Both the position numbers and the translations under genes were made by a program. From Basidiobolus meristosporus CBS 931.73 (lineage: Eukaryota > Basidiobolomycota > Basidiobolomycetes > Basidiobolales > Basidiobolaceae): 64,000 bases of DNA. The stretch lies in the NCBI GenBank assembly GCA_002104905.1, contig MCFE01000232.1, positions 1 through 64,000 on the forward strand, given 5' to 3'. Positions within the stretch are counted from its first letter, which is position 1. Every line of letters starts with the position of its first letter. Below are positions 46,787-58,259 of this stretch, one piece after another. The notes below the pieces were generated by a model. That model worked only from the letters and a program-made list of their open reading frames with translations, searched no databases and was not told where the DNA came from.

Positions 46787-47218
46787 TTAAAAACTGGCTG
46801 ATGATTCACGGATCTGGATGAAGAGCGCCATCGCTACACCACTCATTAGGAATGCGTCCACAATCGGAGTGTTAATGGTTTCATCCGGAGTGTATAGGTT
46901 CCAACTGAAACCGTTTGTGATGGTTGACATCATGGATCCGAGCTTCGTGTGTATCAACTCCGAAAATTTCACCATACTCGTCAGTAGCATTTGCTTTTGA
47001 TATTTGGGTGGTGCCTGTGGTTGTGACGGTTCCATTTGAGTTTGTGGACCACGATCTGAGAATTGCCACTCGGCCATTGGGTGCTCTATCGGCGCATAGC
47101 AACATCCCATTCCTGAAAAATATAAAACAGTTACTGGCCAACTTGCCCAACTGAATTTAATCAACAACAACCCACTTGGCCAATCATACCAACTTGATTC
47201 TATCCCCCGAATGGACAT
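46787..47218 (-). pseudogene. hypothetical gene, two-exon or frameshifted
   Basis: Two overlapping minus-strand frames both look coding. One (47,112 to 46,881) has NGMLLCADRAPNGRVAILRS and EIFGVDTHEARIHDV. The other, from about 46,880 to 46,787, has INTPIVDAFLMSGVAMALF. A plausible intron (GTATGA at 47,189 to TTTTTCAG at 47,113) would join ATG 47,218 to the first frame, giving about 86 residues, but the second frame is then reached only by a shift near 46,885. It is divergently arranged with the exchange-factor gene, whose start lies 74 bases away, so they may share a promoter. I do not recognise the family. Confidence 0.35.
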
Positions 47219-47292
47219 CTTGTCAACACACAGTGAATAAAGCTTTTCCCCTTTGTCTGTAACGAGTTGCCATCGATTAGAAGCTCCAGCAC

Positions 47293-50233
47293 ATGACTAC
47301 CGAAGCTAGAAAAAATGCTCCTCTACTCAAACCAAAACCTGAAAAATACTTCCCCATCTCGCACAGAAAATTCAAACCTCTACCAAATATCCCTCAGGGC
47401 CCTCGTGAACTCTATATCCCACCCAGGGAAGTGTTGACTCCTGCTGCGTCTACGAAGCTACAGGTTGCCAATGTGGAACCACCAAGGAAATTAGAATCCA
47501 TCCAAATACCTCGTAGCATCCCATCCACACAACCCCCGAATACTCTGAACTACCAACAGCACAAAAGTTCCAGTCAACCCTCCGTCAATACAAAAGTTCC
47601 CCCGCATTCTAATACAGCTGGTAAAGTGCATCTGGGCTACTCTACATTGCGCTCCTCCTTAACAAATCCCGATATAGAAGTCAAAGGTGACGAGTTATCT
47701 TCCCGGCCTCGCGTTCTACGCCAACCTAACAAACCCCCCTATAAAGCAGTTACAGACCATAAAGTAAGTGACTGATACCCGTGTATTCGTATATATGAGA
47801 GCACACAGCTGATCGGGTCCGCTGACAGCCGTCCAAAACGAAAATCTCCGCCTTTACCCAGCACATGGAAATATTGAATGCGCGTAAAAACTTGCCAGCC
47901 AGGAGTCCGAAATTGTCTAATGCCGAGGTAGTCCACACTCCCCAAGCCTCTGTAAAGCCATCGAGTCCTCCTCCTGTGGCAGAGAGTGATGGAGCAAACA
48001 AACTTGAAGCCCCACCCTTACCAGAACATACGCCTCCAACCTCAGGGAAAACCTATGAAAGTGATGAACATACTTGTGTGAGCCAGCGTGGAGCCGCTGT
48101 CATCGACGAAAATATCAAGCCGCCGCTCTCTCTGAATACCCAGGTTTCGGAATCATGCACAGCAGCTAACCTGAATTCAGAGTTATCTCCGACGTCACCC
48201 CTTGGAAGGCCACAATACCTATGGAAGGACCTGGTTGATCAATCGAAAATGAAATGCTCCCAACCATTGACTCCCAAGGAAATCGAGCGCCAGGAAACCA
48301 TTTTTGAGCTCATCAACACCGAAAGCGACTATCTGAACTGTCTTTGCGTGCTGGTCGAGGTACCTTCAATGATGATCCACACCAGCAGTATGCACCTCTA
48401 GCTAACCAGTGCCACGTTTCAAGTTCTTTGAGAAACCTCTAATGAAAATGGGAATCCTGAGGAACGACAAAGTTTTGGAGATATTCTCCAACTTGAACGA
48501 GATCCTGTTGTTTCATACGGATCTGTTTAAGGTATACTTCCTGTGTTCCTACCTTTTGCAACTATCTGCAAACAGCCATAGCCCCCCTGCTGACATTCTT
48601 CATTTACTAGCGAATGACCGCTGTATATAAGAAACAATTCCCAGTGATCCAGAAGTTTGCATTTGTATTCAGTGAATGTGTAGGGATTTTCCAGACCCTT
48701 GTATGCTAATGTGCACAAGATAACATCCTTTTTTCAGCTGGATCGGATGAAGATTTATTCAAGATTTGTGGTGAATTACAAGAAGTGTCTCAACAAGGTC
48801 ACGGAATTGCGGCAGACGGAGAAGCGGTTTACGTGGTTTTTAGAGGTAAGGATGGCGCAAGCATGCGGAAGCTGCCGATACAGAACTGATCGCGTCCAAT
48901 AGCAACGTCATCAGAAAACGGAGTCCCGCCATCTTAGTTTGGAAGATCTATTGCTGGAGCCTTTCCAGCGCCTTTGTCGCTATCCGCTGCTCTTTGAGGT
49001 ATGTGCCGCCATCGAGGCCCCCTTGTATCTGGCAATGCAGTAGAGCTAACTTATCTGAAAGAAAATCCTGTCCTGCACGCATCCAGACTCACCAGATCGC
49101 AGCGATATGGTACAGGTGCTTTATCGAATCCGGGAGATCATCCATGAGATCAACGAGGCTAAACAACGATTCGAAATCCGAGAGGAGATGCATTTGGCCC
49201 AGTCCAGAATCAAAGGGTTCGGCTATTTTGATTTTCTAGCGCCATCCCGGGAACTGATCCTGGAGGGAGGCCTCACTTTTCTCAATGCCAAGGAGGCGAA
49301 TTCCCCGCGGCTCGTCAAAGTCTACCGCCAGAAATCCTTCCCTCTGAGGGTTTTCTTGTTCAACGACTGTATACTGCTCACCAAGCACCGAAATAAGAAA
49401 ACCGGGCCCCAGTACAAAGCAATCGCCCCGCCCTCCCGCGTGACTCACGTCCAGGAGGTTGAGGATGTTTCTGTCAAAAGTAGGATTCCCTGGAGAACCT
49501 GTAACGTTGGGTGGTGGAGAAACCAGCTAACCGATGCATTCTTTAGATTCCAAAACCCTGCTTAAAATCACCACTGTAAATAGATGTATTGAAAGATTCG
49601 TATTGGAAGCAGCCGACGAAAAAGACCGTGCACGTTGGATAGACAAAATCAACCAAACCATTCCTCTACATACTAGACGCAAATCCGACTCTGGTACGCA
49701 AGATAGCCCCTACTGCTTGCGTTGATAATCCACTAACACTAAGGGTTCTTCACTAGACTTTGAGCTGATCAACAGTCACGAATCCCTCATCGATTGCCCA
49801 CTCCCATTTAAAAACTTCGAGAGCGTCAAGATCAATCTACAAACATCAGGCGACTCTTTCTCAATGCAAACCAAGGATCATTTTCTTCGAGAATTACAGG
49901 ACTACGGTATGTGTGCAAGTAACTCCAATACGGAGACTCGTTTGAGCTGACATCTGTTGCTGTGCAGATGAAAAACTATTGCAGGAGTACCGACCAGTGT
50001 TACCATTTTGGGCTCATCTGCAGACATGCAACGAGTCGTTGAGTCACTCCCACACCATCTACTTGACACCGAAGAAGTCGAAGTCCAACGAAAGGCTTTT
50101 GATTGCACCCACCTCCATTCCAGGCAGAAGAGCCTTACCGAGCGTCCCTATGTCTACACCATCATCCGGCAGAAAGTCTCTCCCTGTCCCACCCTCCCAA
50201 CTAAAAGTCTCGAAAAAACCCGCCGAGCATTGA
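47293..50233 (+). CDS. Rho-family guanine nucleotide exchange factor (DH-PH protein), 10 exons
   Basis: Catalyses GDP/GTP exchange on a Rho-type GTPase, presumably at the plasma membrane in polarity or wall control. My exons: 47,293-47,763; 47,829-48,359; 48,424-48,531; 48,611-48,679; 48,738-48,845; 48,903-48,998; 49,062-49,479; 49,547-49,693; 49,757-49,906; 49,968-50,233. They sum to 2,364 nt, 787 residues, with all phases closing. Residues 1-310 are Pro/Ser-rich and probably disordered. The DH domain (about 313-500) shows ETIFELINTESDYL, FFEKPLMKMGIL and LLLEPFQRLCRYPLLFE, the conserved DH helix. The PH domain (about 515-640) shows GGLTFL, FPLRVFLFNDCILLTKH and ends in ARWIDKINQTI. A Ser/Lys/Pro-rich tail follows. 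The DH-PH pairing is clear; which GTPase it serves cannot be told. Confidence 0.88.
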
Positions 50234-50372
50234 CAGCCCTATGGAGGCGAATGCGCATATTTATATATTATTGTATATACCAAGTAAACACGAAACATCG
50301 CTGCATGTAATCGCCTTATATATTCTACCGTTGTAGCAGACCAATTTCGTCCTTATACCTCGGCTTCCATGG

Positions 50373-50800
50373 TCAGTACCGATGTAATGCTCTTCCCTCA
50401 TCCATGTGGCCCATTCGATTAAATGCCCATTCATCCGCAGCCTGAATTGCTCCCAAATAAGGGTTCGACACGCTGGCGACGATATGAATATTCCACGACA
50501 TATCAGCGAATGCTCTGAATTCCCAGAAATAGATATCCCCCAAACCAGAACGCTCAACGAGGAAGTTCCGTGTCAAACCACCTGAGCCTGGATTACGTCG
50601 CTCCAGATGGATGATTCAAACGTCTAGAACCTGCCCCAGTAGGCCATGCGAAATATCAAGTAACAAAAAATGGAAGTTGTGTTCTAGCCGTCCGAATTCA
50701 GCAGAAATGGTCTGCCATCGGACTGTGTACATAACAGTCCAGTCGAGATGCTCCCATGGGATTGGGAAGAGACACAGCAGCGATCGTTTCATTGGCAGTA
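50373..50800 (-). pseudogene. coding-like segment of unknown identity
   Basis: Minus-strand reading shows WTVMYTVRWQTISAEFGRLE and FHFLLLDISHGLLGQ (about 50,800-50,640), then a stop, then FLVERSGLGDIYFWEFRAF, ADMSWNIHIVASVSNPYLG and AADEWAFNRMGHMDEGR (50,576-50,373) in the same frame. A short intron ending CTCAG might bridge the stop, but the phases do not close in my attempts. Either a small gene that I cannot splice or a decayed one. It lies convergent to the exchange factor, in the gap before the creA-like gene. Confidence 0.3.
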
Positions 50801-50919
50801 CATAATTTATTATTCTATCAAAACTCTATATCTATGAACAAGGTTTACAGGGTGACCAATCTATATTATGACTCTACAGTATTCGGAAGTGGTCAATGGG
50901 GCACTGAGCGACACGACCA

Positions 50920-51456
50920 CTACATGGAATACCTGGATGTCACCAGAGGTGCGGTATAACGGTAGTCGACATTCTGGGCAATGCTTTGCATAAGCTCCGA
51001 GAAGCTAGGTAACCGGGTCACACTCTCCATCTTGTGAGACGCGTATGTGTTGTAAGCAGACGAATGGTAGCTCGGCACCACATGAGTTGAATCCGTTGGA
51101 TTGGGGGTGTACTCCTTGATCCCATCCTCGGAGTCCGACGAACAAGAAGAGAGAGCGGGGCTTAAAGCAGGGCTGGGCGTGAATTTCGCTCCGATCGACA
51201 TGTATGACACCTGAGAAGCAGCAGATGAAGCAACCGAGTTGTTTGTACGAGGTTTCTTGGTGGGCTTGTTGTGAATGCGTTGATGTCTGACAAGTTCATC
51301 GGATCTCGAGAATCGTTTCCCACATCCGGAGAGCATGCATTGGTGAGGCTTCTCGCCTGTATGGATCCGGATATGGCGTGTGCGATGCTCCAGGCGATAG
51401 AACGCTTTATCACACATGGGACATTTGTATGGGCGATGGCTCTTGGATTTATCCAT
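50920..51456 (-). CDS. creA: creA/Mig1-type C2H2 zinc-finger transcription repressor
   Basis: Nuclear DNA-binding protein of the carbon catabolite repressor family, which binds GC-rich SYGGRG-type sites. The two fingers are at about residues 8-60: [20 protein letters not shown], then the HTGEKP linker, then [19 protein letters not shown]. The contact residues RLEHRTR and RSDELVR are those of CreA/Mig1. The rest is Ser/Pro-rich ([17 protein letters not shown]) with a C-terminal [14 protein letters not shown] helix. 178 residues is short for the family, whose members are usually 400 or more; small paralogues exist. I chose the ATG at 51,456 (context ACCATGG) over the upstream in-frame ATG at 51,579, because the latter lies 3 bases from the TATA box. 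Confidence 0.85.
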   Translation of the reverse strand: MDKSKSHRPYKCPMCDKAFYRLEHRTRHIRIHTGEKPHQCMLSGCGKRFSRSDELVRHQRIHNKPTKKPRTNNSVASSAASQVSYMSIGAKFTPSPALSPALSSCSSDSEDGIKEYTPNPTDSTHVVPSYHSSAYNTYASHKMESVTRLPSFSELMQSIAQNVDYRYTAPLVTSRYSM

Positions 51457-51581
51457 GGTAGCAGTTGTATTAAGGTTGGATTTGTTTATCAATTGAGTGG
51501 GTGTATTTGCAACAACCAAAGACGTTGGTTGAGACGACAGGATATAAGATAGTAAGTACCTTGCGAATGCTCCCTCCACTT

Positions 51582-51589
51582 CTTTTATA
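51582..51589 (-). promoter_or_regulatory. TATA box of the creA-like gene
   Basis: TATAAAAG on the minus strand, about 125 bases before the chosen start codon. Transcription starting some 30 or more bases downstream would exclude the first in-frame ATG at 51,579. Confidence 0.55.
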
Positions 51590-53714
51590 TTCGATTTCCG
51601 CTGGGATTATGACGGTCCATTGGGCCTTCAAACTTGATCTGACCGAACTAATACAGTGTAACAAAATTCTAGAGTGGGTCGTTAAATTCCCGGCGCACTG
51701 GATCTTTCGAAAATTCCCTTTTCCAGGCGCACATGAGTATGTGGAGTTCAATCTATTTTGAATCTAGATAGTCGAACGTATCTGCTACGGTTCGGTCCTT
51801 GCAACTGAATGCTAGAATAAATATTCATCGCTTTTCTCGGGATACAATCACCCATTTTTGGATAGACCACCAGAGTGAATGCTACGTGCAAATTCTGTGA
51901 TCCGTCCAGAGTCTGTAGATCAGAACGATATAGTTCCATCGCTTAGAATGATCCGTCGGATACATGTCGAATGATTGGTGTTAATCTACCGCATTTTGGA
52001 TCGGCAGGTTTTTTTCCGTAGTATTGTTCTTCTTGGTCGTAGAACTCTGTGAGATTCTTGGTGATCTAGACAAAGCTAGACTGCGGGTTCGCTGCTTGAT
52101 ATGATAGGATACCAATGGGACCATATGGCAAAAAATCCATTTCCCCACATCCCGAACTGGGAATTGGACCTTGGTGTGATCCCTCATCCCAACCACACCC
52201 TGGTTTGGGAATCTTGGACAGCCAATTAATGATCCCTTTGATGTCTGAGCCAAGGTCAGAGTGCCCAACAAAGGCTGCTGTCTGGACTGCCTGGTATTAT
52301 TTATCTAATTAAGGATGCCAGCGATCCCGCTGTTGATCAAGTACGCGCGGCCAATGTGTGCCAGGAAACTAGAACCAGTGCCAAATATGTACTGATGAAG
52401 GGTCCATTAGAACCCTTCAAACTTGTCACTATCCGATAGAACTTGCTCCTCAAAGAACCCAATCAAACGAGACTGTATCCCTCCATACAAACGTGTAGAT
52501 AGTAGCGAATCAGTTACCAGGCGGTTGTCGCAGTTAGCGAAGACAGCGCTCCAGAAAGTGGGTCATCCGGTCACCTGATACGTCGAGCAGACTACAAATG
52601 CGCCATCCCACATTACGGCTGCACTCCGCCTGCACCCAAGGGAAAAATGGTTAAATACAGTGAGCACCTAATTGCCGGTCCAGTCCGGCCGAGTGCTTCA
52701 AATATTTCCTCGAGTAGTATCTGGTCGCGTCTTCGGGCCATTCTACTTGGATTGCATCATCTATGATAATATCGTTAGAATCTAGGTTTGTTCGAATTCA
52801 ATGCTTACCAATGGGCTTGGGGCCAATGCATTGCTTAACCTAGATGTGAAGCGGAGAAGCATCCCTATGGGGAAGGCTCGCTATCAGTCAAGATCTCCAC
52901 AAATGCCAGGACACAGGTCAGCTCTAACTAATCTTTGGGTATAAATCCACCATTTGATATAGGGCCATGTGGGGCAAATCCTCTACGGGTCCTCAAACCA
53001 ATTCAGCAAGTACCCACCGCAGCCGTATCAATACCATACATATATATATACAAGGATGTCCGCTTCCATCTGGGGGATCTAGATTACGAACGGATTTAGG
53101 CCGATGGTAGCAGCTCTTGGACGTAAGATGTGTCGAGCGATAGCGCAGTAGAATTCATCATGATACCCTTTATTGCCACCATTACAGTGATGGCAGCCGA
53201 TACGCAGGCTGGCGATGTCGAGTGGGTGGGCTCCACATTGGATCGTTGGCATGCTGCCAAGTTAGGTTTATGGGCCAAACGAAATTCTCCATTGTCGATT
53301 CTGATCGGCACCAATATGGAATACCTAACAATATGCTTGTTTTGGAATTCATTACAAATCCGAAGTAAAAGTAGTAAGGATTATTCTGGCTGTTGAGATG
53401 CCGATACCCCGTCCGGAGTTTATTTCTGACTTTCCATTCAATTGGCATCCCCCGGATGGAGTGCTGTTCAAGCAATAAAGCATACAGACTCGGCCTGTTT
53501 TCAAGGACAGCTATACATCCATTTGCAAGTCAATAATCACCGATTCTGACGCAACAGAGTCACAATTACAAGGAATCTCGCCAAGATCTTTATTTCCATG
53601 CATGCTACGGAAAAGCGAAAAATCCAGGGCTGTACGATGAAACTGATACAAACTATTGGAAACCGGACATGAAAATGAGCATTATCTGCTGCTGCAGCGG
53701 TAGTAAAATATGGT
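51590..53714. other. intergenic region between creA-like gene and RPN9
   Basis: No gene that I can support with confidence. Coding-like pieces on the minus strand at 52,290-53,110 are described separately. Short open frames elsewhere (for example 51,981-52,271 minus and 53,130-53,396 plus) overlap each other on opposite strands and look like chance frames in CpG-rich DNA. Confidence 0.4.
52290..53110 (-). pseudogene. decayed gene remnant or unsplicable gene
   Basis: In order on the minus strand: PKSVRNLDPPDGSGH (about 53,100), GPVEDLPHMALYQMVDLYP (52,990-52,930), LTCVLAFVEILTDSEP (about 52,920-52,870), VKQCIGPKPI (52,840-52,810), DDAIQVEWPEDATRYYSRKY (about 52,760-52,700), CSRNVGWRICSLLD, FWSAVFANCDNRLVTDSLLS and GGIQSRLIGFFEEQVL (52,555-52,420), FGTGSSFLAHIGRAYLINSG (to about 52,330). 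Several are bounded by plausible splice sites (GTAAGC at 52,807; TTCTAAC...CATAG), others by stops. I recognise no family. It could be chance. Confidence 0.25.
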
Positions 53715-55255
53715 TTACTGAATAAATAATTCAGGTGTCAGGTTTTGCATCAAGTTGGCCATCTTGTCAACGTTTTGGCTCCACTCGTTCAGTCGCAATT
53801 TCATACCGTCAATCTGGTTAAGGTCCATGTAGCGGGACTGTACCCAGGTGATATGCACATACTGCTCAACTTGGTCAATCGAGCCACGGATCAAATTTAA
53901 GGAAAGTCCTTTCATTACAAGATGCTCAACCTTGGAAATATTCCCATTAGAAACCTCCACGATAAATCGTCAACCATTATATTGCCATACCTCGTCGATC
54001 GGCAGTTTGGTTTCAGTCGAGATGTCGGCGAATGGAATACGTCTATTGTCGGCAGAGCGTTTGAAGATGGACTCGATAAGAGACATCAAGCATATTTTTT
54101 GTCTTAAGAAGGCGGCGTAACTTTCGAGCAGAGGCTTCAGATGCCAACATTAGATTTGCCGTTTGATGGTATAATGCATTTCGACCAATGCTTACCTGCT
54201 TCGAGAACTGTGCAGACAACGCTTCAAACTTGCCAATATCACCAGCATTGACAGCGAAAAGAAGTTTGTATAGCCACTCATGCTCACCTTCCTTCAATAC
54301 ACTAAGAATAGGATGCATGAGCTAGAACAGACAAAGCTTAGTATGGCTGAACTACCAACAGGCATTACACAATCCAAATATCACTTACCAACTCTCCAAA
54401 ATTATAGATCGTTTCACCCAGGAGGGCGGCTAAGCTCAAGTCGTATGCGCGCTCCACCTTCTCAACTTCAGATAAATCATCAAGGTTGACACATGCCAAG
54501 AATAGAAGTGCGTTCTTGTAGTACTGGACAAAGTCTGCCTTGGCCTATTATGAAATAATGCATTAGATATGATTCATTAGTCATAGATTCACTAGAAAAA
54601 GTACCTTGAAGTATTGTGCAGAGACTCTGTAAAAACTGGCATGAATAATAGTTTCCACACTATCAAAACCCTCAAGGATCTTTTCGCTACTGTCCATAGC
54701 CTCCTTGGTGCTCTCTAAATCATTCAGCAACAGTCTGAAGCTTGCTACTTCCATAATAGCTAAAACATAAGCGTCTTGGGTTTCAGGGGTATTAACCTTT
54801 TCGATTAAAGGCGATAAGAAATCAATTGCCTCTTTGAAATCTACCAAGTATGAAGAATATTAGAGTAGAAAGAGCCAACAAATTCCACACATGCAATACC
54901 TTGAAATTGGGCAGCAGCGGAGAGTGCGAAGCTAACCAGCTTTAATTTGTTCATTTTCTTGGCCCAATCTGATACGAAATTTTGATACAAAGGAACTAAG
55001 AAAGAGCCAGATTCCGGTTGGCTTACAAATTCCTCTAAACGGGTTGTAAGTTGGTGCCATAACCTGTTCATCAAACAAATTAATTGACGGGCTCTTCGCC
55101 AAAACCAAGCTTGAGGGTATATAGGGTTATTCTTACTTGCGCTCATAAAGATCCTCAAAAATCATATAATATTCCTGAAGATGTTTAGGGGCTTTCTTTC
55201 TCTCTTGTGCCAAAAACTCGGTTACGGGTACGTCGATCTCCATTTTTTCAGCCAT
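53715..55255 (-). CDS. RPN9: 26S proteasome non-ATPase regulatory subunit Rpn9 (PSMD13), 7 exons
   Basis: A lid subunit of the 19S regulatory particle, needed for lid assembly. Exons on the minus strand: 55,255-55,137; 55,063-54,900; 54,840-54,605; 54,544-54,389; 54,321-54,196; 54,134-53,991; 53,930-53,715. Total 1,161 nt, 386 residues, close to human PSMD13 (376) and yeast Rpn9 (393), with every phase closing. Recognisable stretches are WHQLTTRLEEFV, SFYRVSAQYFKA (helical repeats), LMHPILSVLKEGEHEW, and the C-terminal PCI winged helix from KICLMSLIESIFKR through VEHLVMKGLSLNLIRGSID and VHITWVQSRYMDL. The start at 55,255 (AAAATGG) gives MAEKMEIDVPVTEFL, matching the usual N-terminus. No PACE-type site is seen in the upstream bases. 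Confidence 0.93.
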
Positions 55256-57998
55256 TTTGTCAAAGTGATGGTTTGTATATTTGATAGACCACCTTTCTGT
55301 TGTTTTCTTGCAACTTAGTTACCTTTCCAGTACGTCAGCACACTTTGGATATCACATGATTAAATCTGGAGAATCGTCAAATTTCTTCATTACGTAATAT
55401 GGGATTTTTTGTTACACCAAGTCCTGAACCTCAAAATCAACAAAATCCTAAATTACATTTATCCAGCCGAGTTTGGGCTATGTTAGCAGCTTGAATTCTA
55501 CCTATCAAGTGATTGTAGGTGACGAGAAACCTCCTTCGAAATTGTAAATACCAAAGTTATGTAGACCTTAATAGGTAGAATTCAATTTTTTCTACAACAA
55601 AGACTTCACCATGTACATTCTATGGAAGATGTAAACCTAATTGATCAATACATGCGTGCATTTTGAGAACTTTCTATACATACAATTAGTATCAGGGAAG
55701 CTCAGGCTGTAAGGTGGGCTCTTATTGCTAAGAACATACACAGGGGTGCATGACTTAGGACACATTCCTGATGTGAAGGCACCAGATGCTTAACTCTGAA
55801 TATAATGTTGGTGGCTGAGTTATTTAGGATACGTGGATATTTCGAGTTCTCCAAAGAAATGACATTGCCAATTGGTATTTGAGGTTGATTTAGTGGCCTC
55901 TTGCTAATTACCCCATATTATCCAAAGTATACTTGAGTGAAAATGTTAGACTCCAACACAAGCCCAAAGGGTTATTAGCAATGTTGCCAACTGGCATCAT
56001 TTGGTGATATTAGATAATATAGGACATAGAGTAAGTGGGGCAGGAAGTATTTTATATTCATGTTAAGGTTGACCTTCAATTTGCGTTCATTAAACAGAGT
56101 TTTGGCTGTCTTGCGGTGAGCATAGCTGGGAGTTCAAACAAACTGACCGAAAACTCTATGATATGAAGGATGATAAATACAAGAAAATCAACAGCTTGCC
56201 TGTATTATTTGCTCTGTACAATCATTACCTTTTTTATGATTTATGGCATCAATGCTATTGGTAGTAAGTAATTGGAGTTGGGAGGTCAAACAACTGGATG
56301 GGTTTAACTCCACCACTGTAGCTAGCCAATAATGCATAAATTCGTTCTGCTCATTTCGATATGCATTTATATAGATTGATATAAATTCAATACCAGATAC
56401 CTGAATATACAAAGGCATTTTTTGTAGTACAATGCTTCATAATTTTGATAGGCAATCTAGCCTAATCAAATGTACTACACATTGGATGTTGCCCTCCTGA
56501 ACCCCATTACTACCATAAGAGTAGGTATATACACATAGCCATAGTGAACAGCTCATGTCGTGAACACAAGCCTGCGGCAGCTCTCCACGATTGTGCTATT
56601 CATGCTTTTCTGATTGATCATCAGATACTCTGCCCAAATTGTACTCTATCAGTAAGTGTTGACTATTTTATTGATACTGAAGGTGCTAAGGCTTGAGAAA
56701 ACGCCACCACCCATGAGCTTTTCACTAATCACAATAGACAAGTTCCGATGAGTGCGAGGCTTGCGTAATTACATGTTCGGAATCAAATATGAAGTTAGAT
56801 GATCTGCACAACATACTATTTTATGCTCGCACCAATCATCCCCAAAAACCTCCATCAAAGGAAAAGTAATACCCAGCCTATATGCCAGAGATGCGATAGT
56901 TGTATACATAATACAAACTCGGGTTACCAGTCAACCCTGCTGTATGTGGCCCAATGATATGCGTCGTTCTTTTCACGCCAAAAGTTTCATTTTATATGGG
57001 ATTGCAGGTGTCTATTGAACGATCAAAGACCAAAACATCATTTGCCAAGTATCCCGCGATTACCTAAGCCTCTGGTAGATCCTCTAGAAAACGGTGTGTG
57101 ACATGAGCCACTCATTGATCAAATGAGTGCTGAGCTAAGCAATCGCAATCTTGATACGGAACAAGCAGACTAATACTGATTCACTCCATCCCTGCACAAT
57201 CACGACTGAGTGTTGATATATTAATCATTTCCCTATCGAGCATGCTGGGATCAACCACCTTATCATCTGGAACAATACCCCTGGGGACAATATAATATAT
57301 AGGCTTAATTATAGTTAGAATTGATGGCTCTATTAAAGCACCGGGCTTAAGCCTCGAGCCAACTAATCCATGTTGATGGGTGTGACTCAGCTAGGATGCT
57401 CCATGCTTCGTCGCGCGTGGCTGTATATGGAAAGCTCTTTAGAGTACCCGGCACCCACCCTAAGCTTGAGCAAATCATATTCAAATAGGCCATGTATATG
57501 AATATTCTTGTGACTCTCAGCTAACTGGAATCAGGTAACGCTACTTGAGCTGATTGATTTTGATACGTTCCATGGCTTCAGACTTGCACCAAATAACTCA
57601 GAGCACCGAAACCTAACCAAAGAGAAAAGATTTTCGTGATTTCAGGCTAGTGGTTGGTGATCTCCCAAAAGGAATTGCGCGGAATGCATGCGAGACTGGG
57701 GAATGCATGGGTCTATTAACCACACATACCATCAGCATATTCGTGGGGGTATATGGCTAGCAGGTTGAAGAAAAGGGGTGTTGTTTTCGAAGAGATGCAA
57801 GATACACGTGAGAAATCCCCAAGCCTTTTTATTCATAGCAAGACTCGTTTGGGTGACACGTCCACTTGGTCCGATCCAACGTGTTCGATTCTCTAATTCG
57901 CAAGGATCCTAAATCGATCGGCGGGATTACTGCAGATCCCTGAAGGTATTTAATGAGGCTGAAGGTGCCAATTTCCTGGACATTGTTCTAACATTATT
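55256..57998. other. long intergenic region
   Basis: 2.7 kb without a supported gene. It holds a 15-bp inverted repeat (55,491-55,585). A minus-strand frame of 76 codons at 56,188-56,418 has no motif. A plus-strand stretch near 56,565-56,655 reads HKPAAALHDCAIHAFLIDHQ and CPNCTLS before a GTAAGT-like site but has no start. The part from 55,600 to 56,470 is A/T-rich and resembles decayed repeat DNA. Confidence 0.4.
55491..55585. repeat. 15-bp perfect inverted repeat with 65-bp spacer
   Basis: TTGAATTCTACCTAT at 55,491-55,505 and its exact reverse complement ATAGGTAGAATTCAA at 55,571-55,585. It could be a tiny inverted-repeat element or a structural remnant. No flanking duplication is evident. 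Confidence 0.6.
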
Positions 57999-58259
57999 AT
58001 GTCTAAGAATCTTCATCCTCTAGTCGAATCTTTAGGCGATCTGACATTGACTGAGTGTTCGTTGAGAAATACAACCAGCGTCGTAAGCGAGGATTCCGAT
58101 GACTCTATGAACGGGCGGAAGATCATTGATCTTGTTGAGGGCAACTCATTGCCTTTCCACCTCAATGGACGGCCTCTCACATACAATGAAGCATGTTACC
58201 ACTGGAATCTTGCAGTCAGGCATAAACAGCTACTACTCATGTCTCAGCTCACTCGCTAA
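57999..58259 (+). CDS. hypothetical small acidic protein (86 aa)
   Basis: The open frame starts MSKNLHPLVESLGDLTLTEC, has an acidic Ser/Asp run (SEDSDDS) and ends in a His-rich helix-like part (YNEACYHWNLAVRHKQLLLM). The ATG follows an A/T-rich leader in CpG-rich DNA. No signal peptide or membrane segment. I recognise no family. It may be a complete small gene or one exon of a larger one. Confidence 0.4.
   Translation: MSKNLHPLVESLGDLTLTECSLRNTTSVVSEDSDDSMNGRKIIDLVEGNSLPFHLNGRPLTYNEACYHWNLAVRHKQLLLMSQLTR

Noticed and set aside
50261-50557. Minus-strand open frame of 98 codons
   Set aside because: It overlaps a better coding-like frame (50,373-50,576) in another register and lacks any motif.
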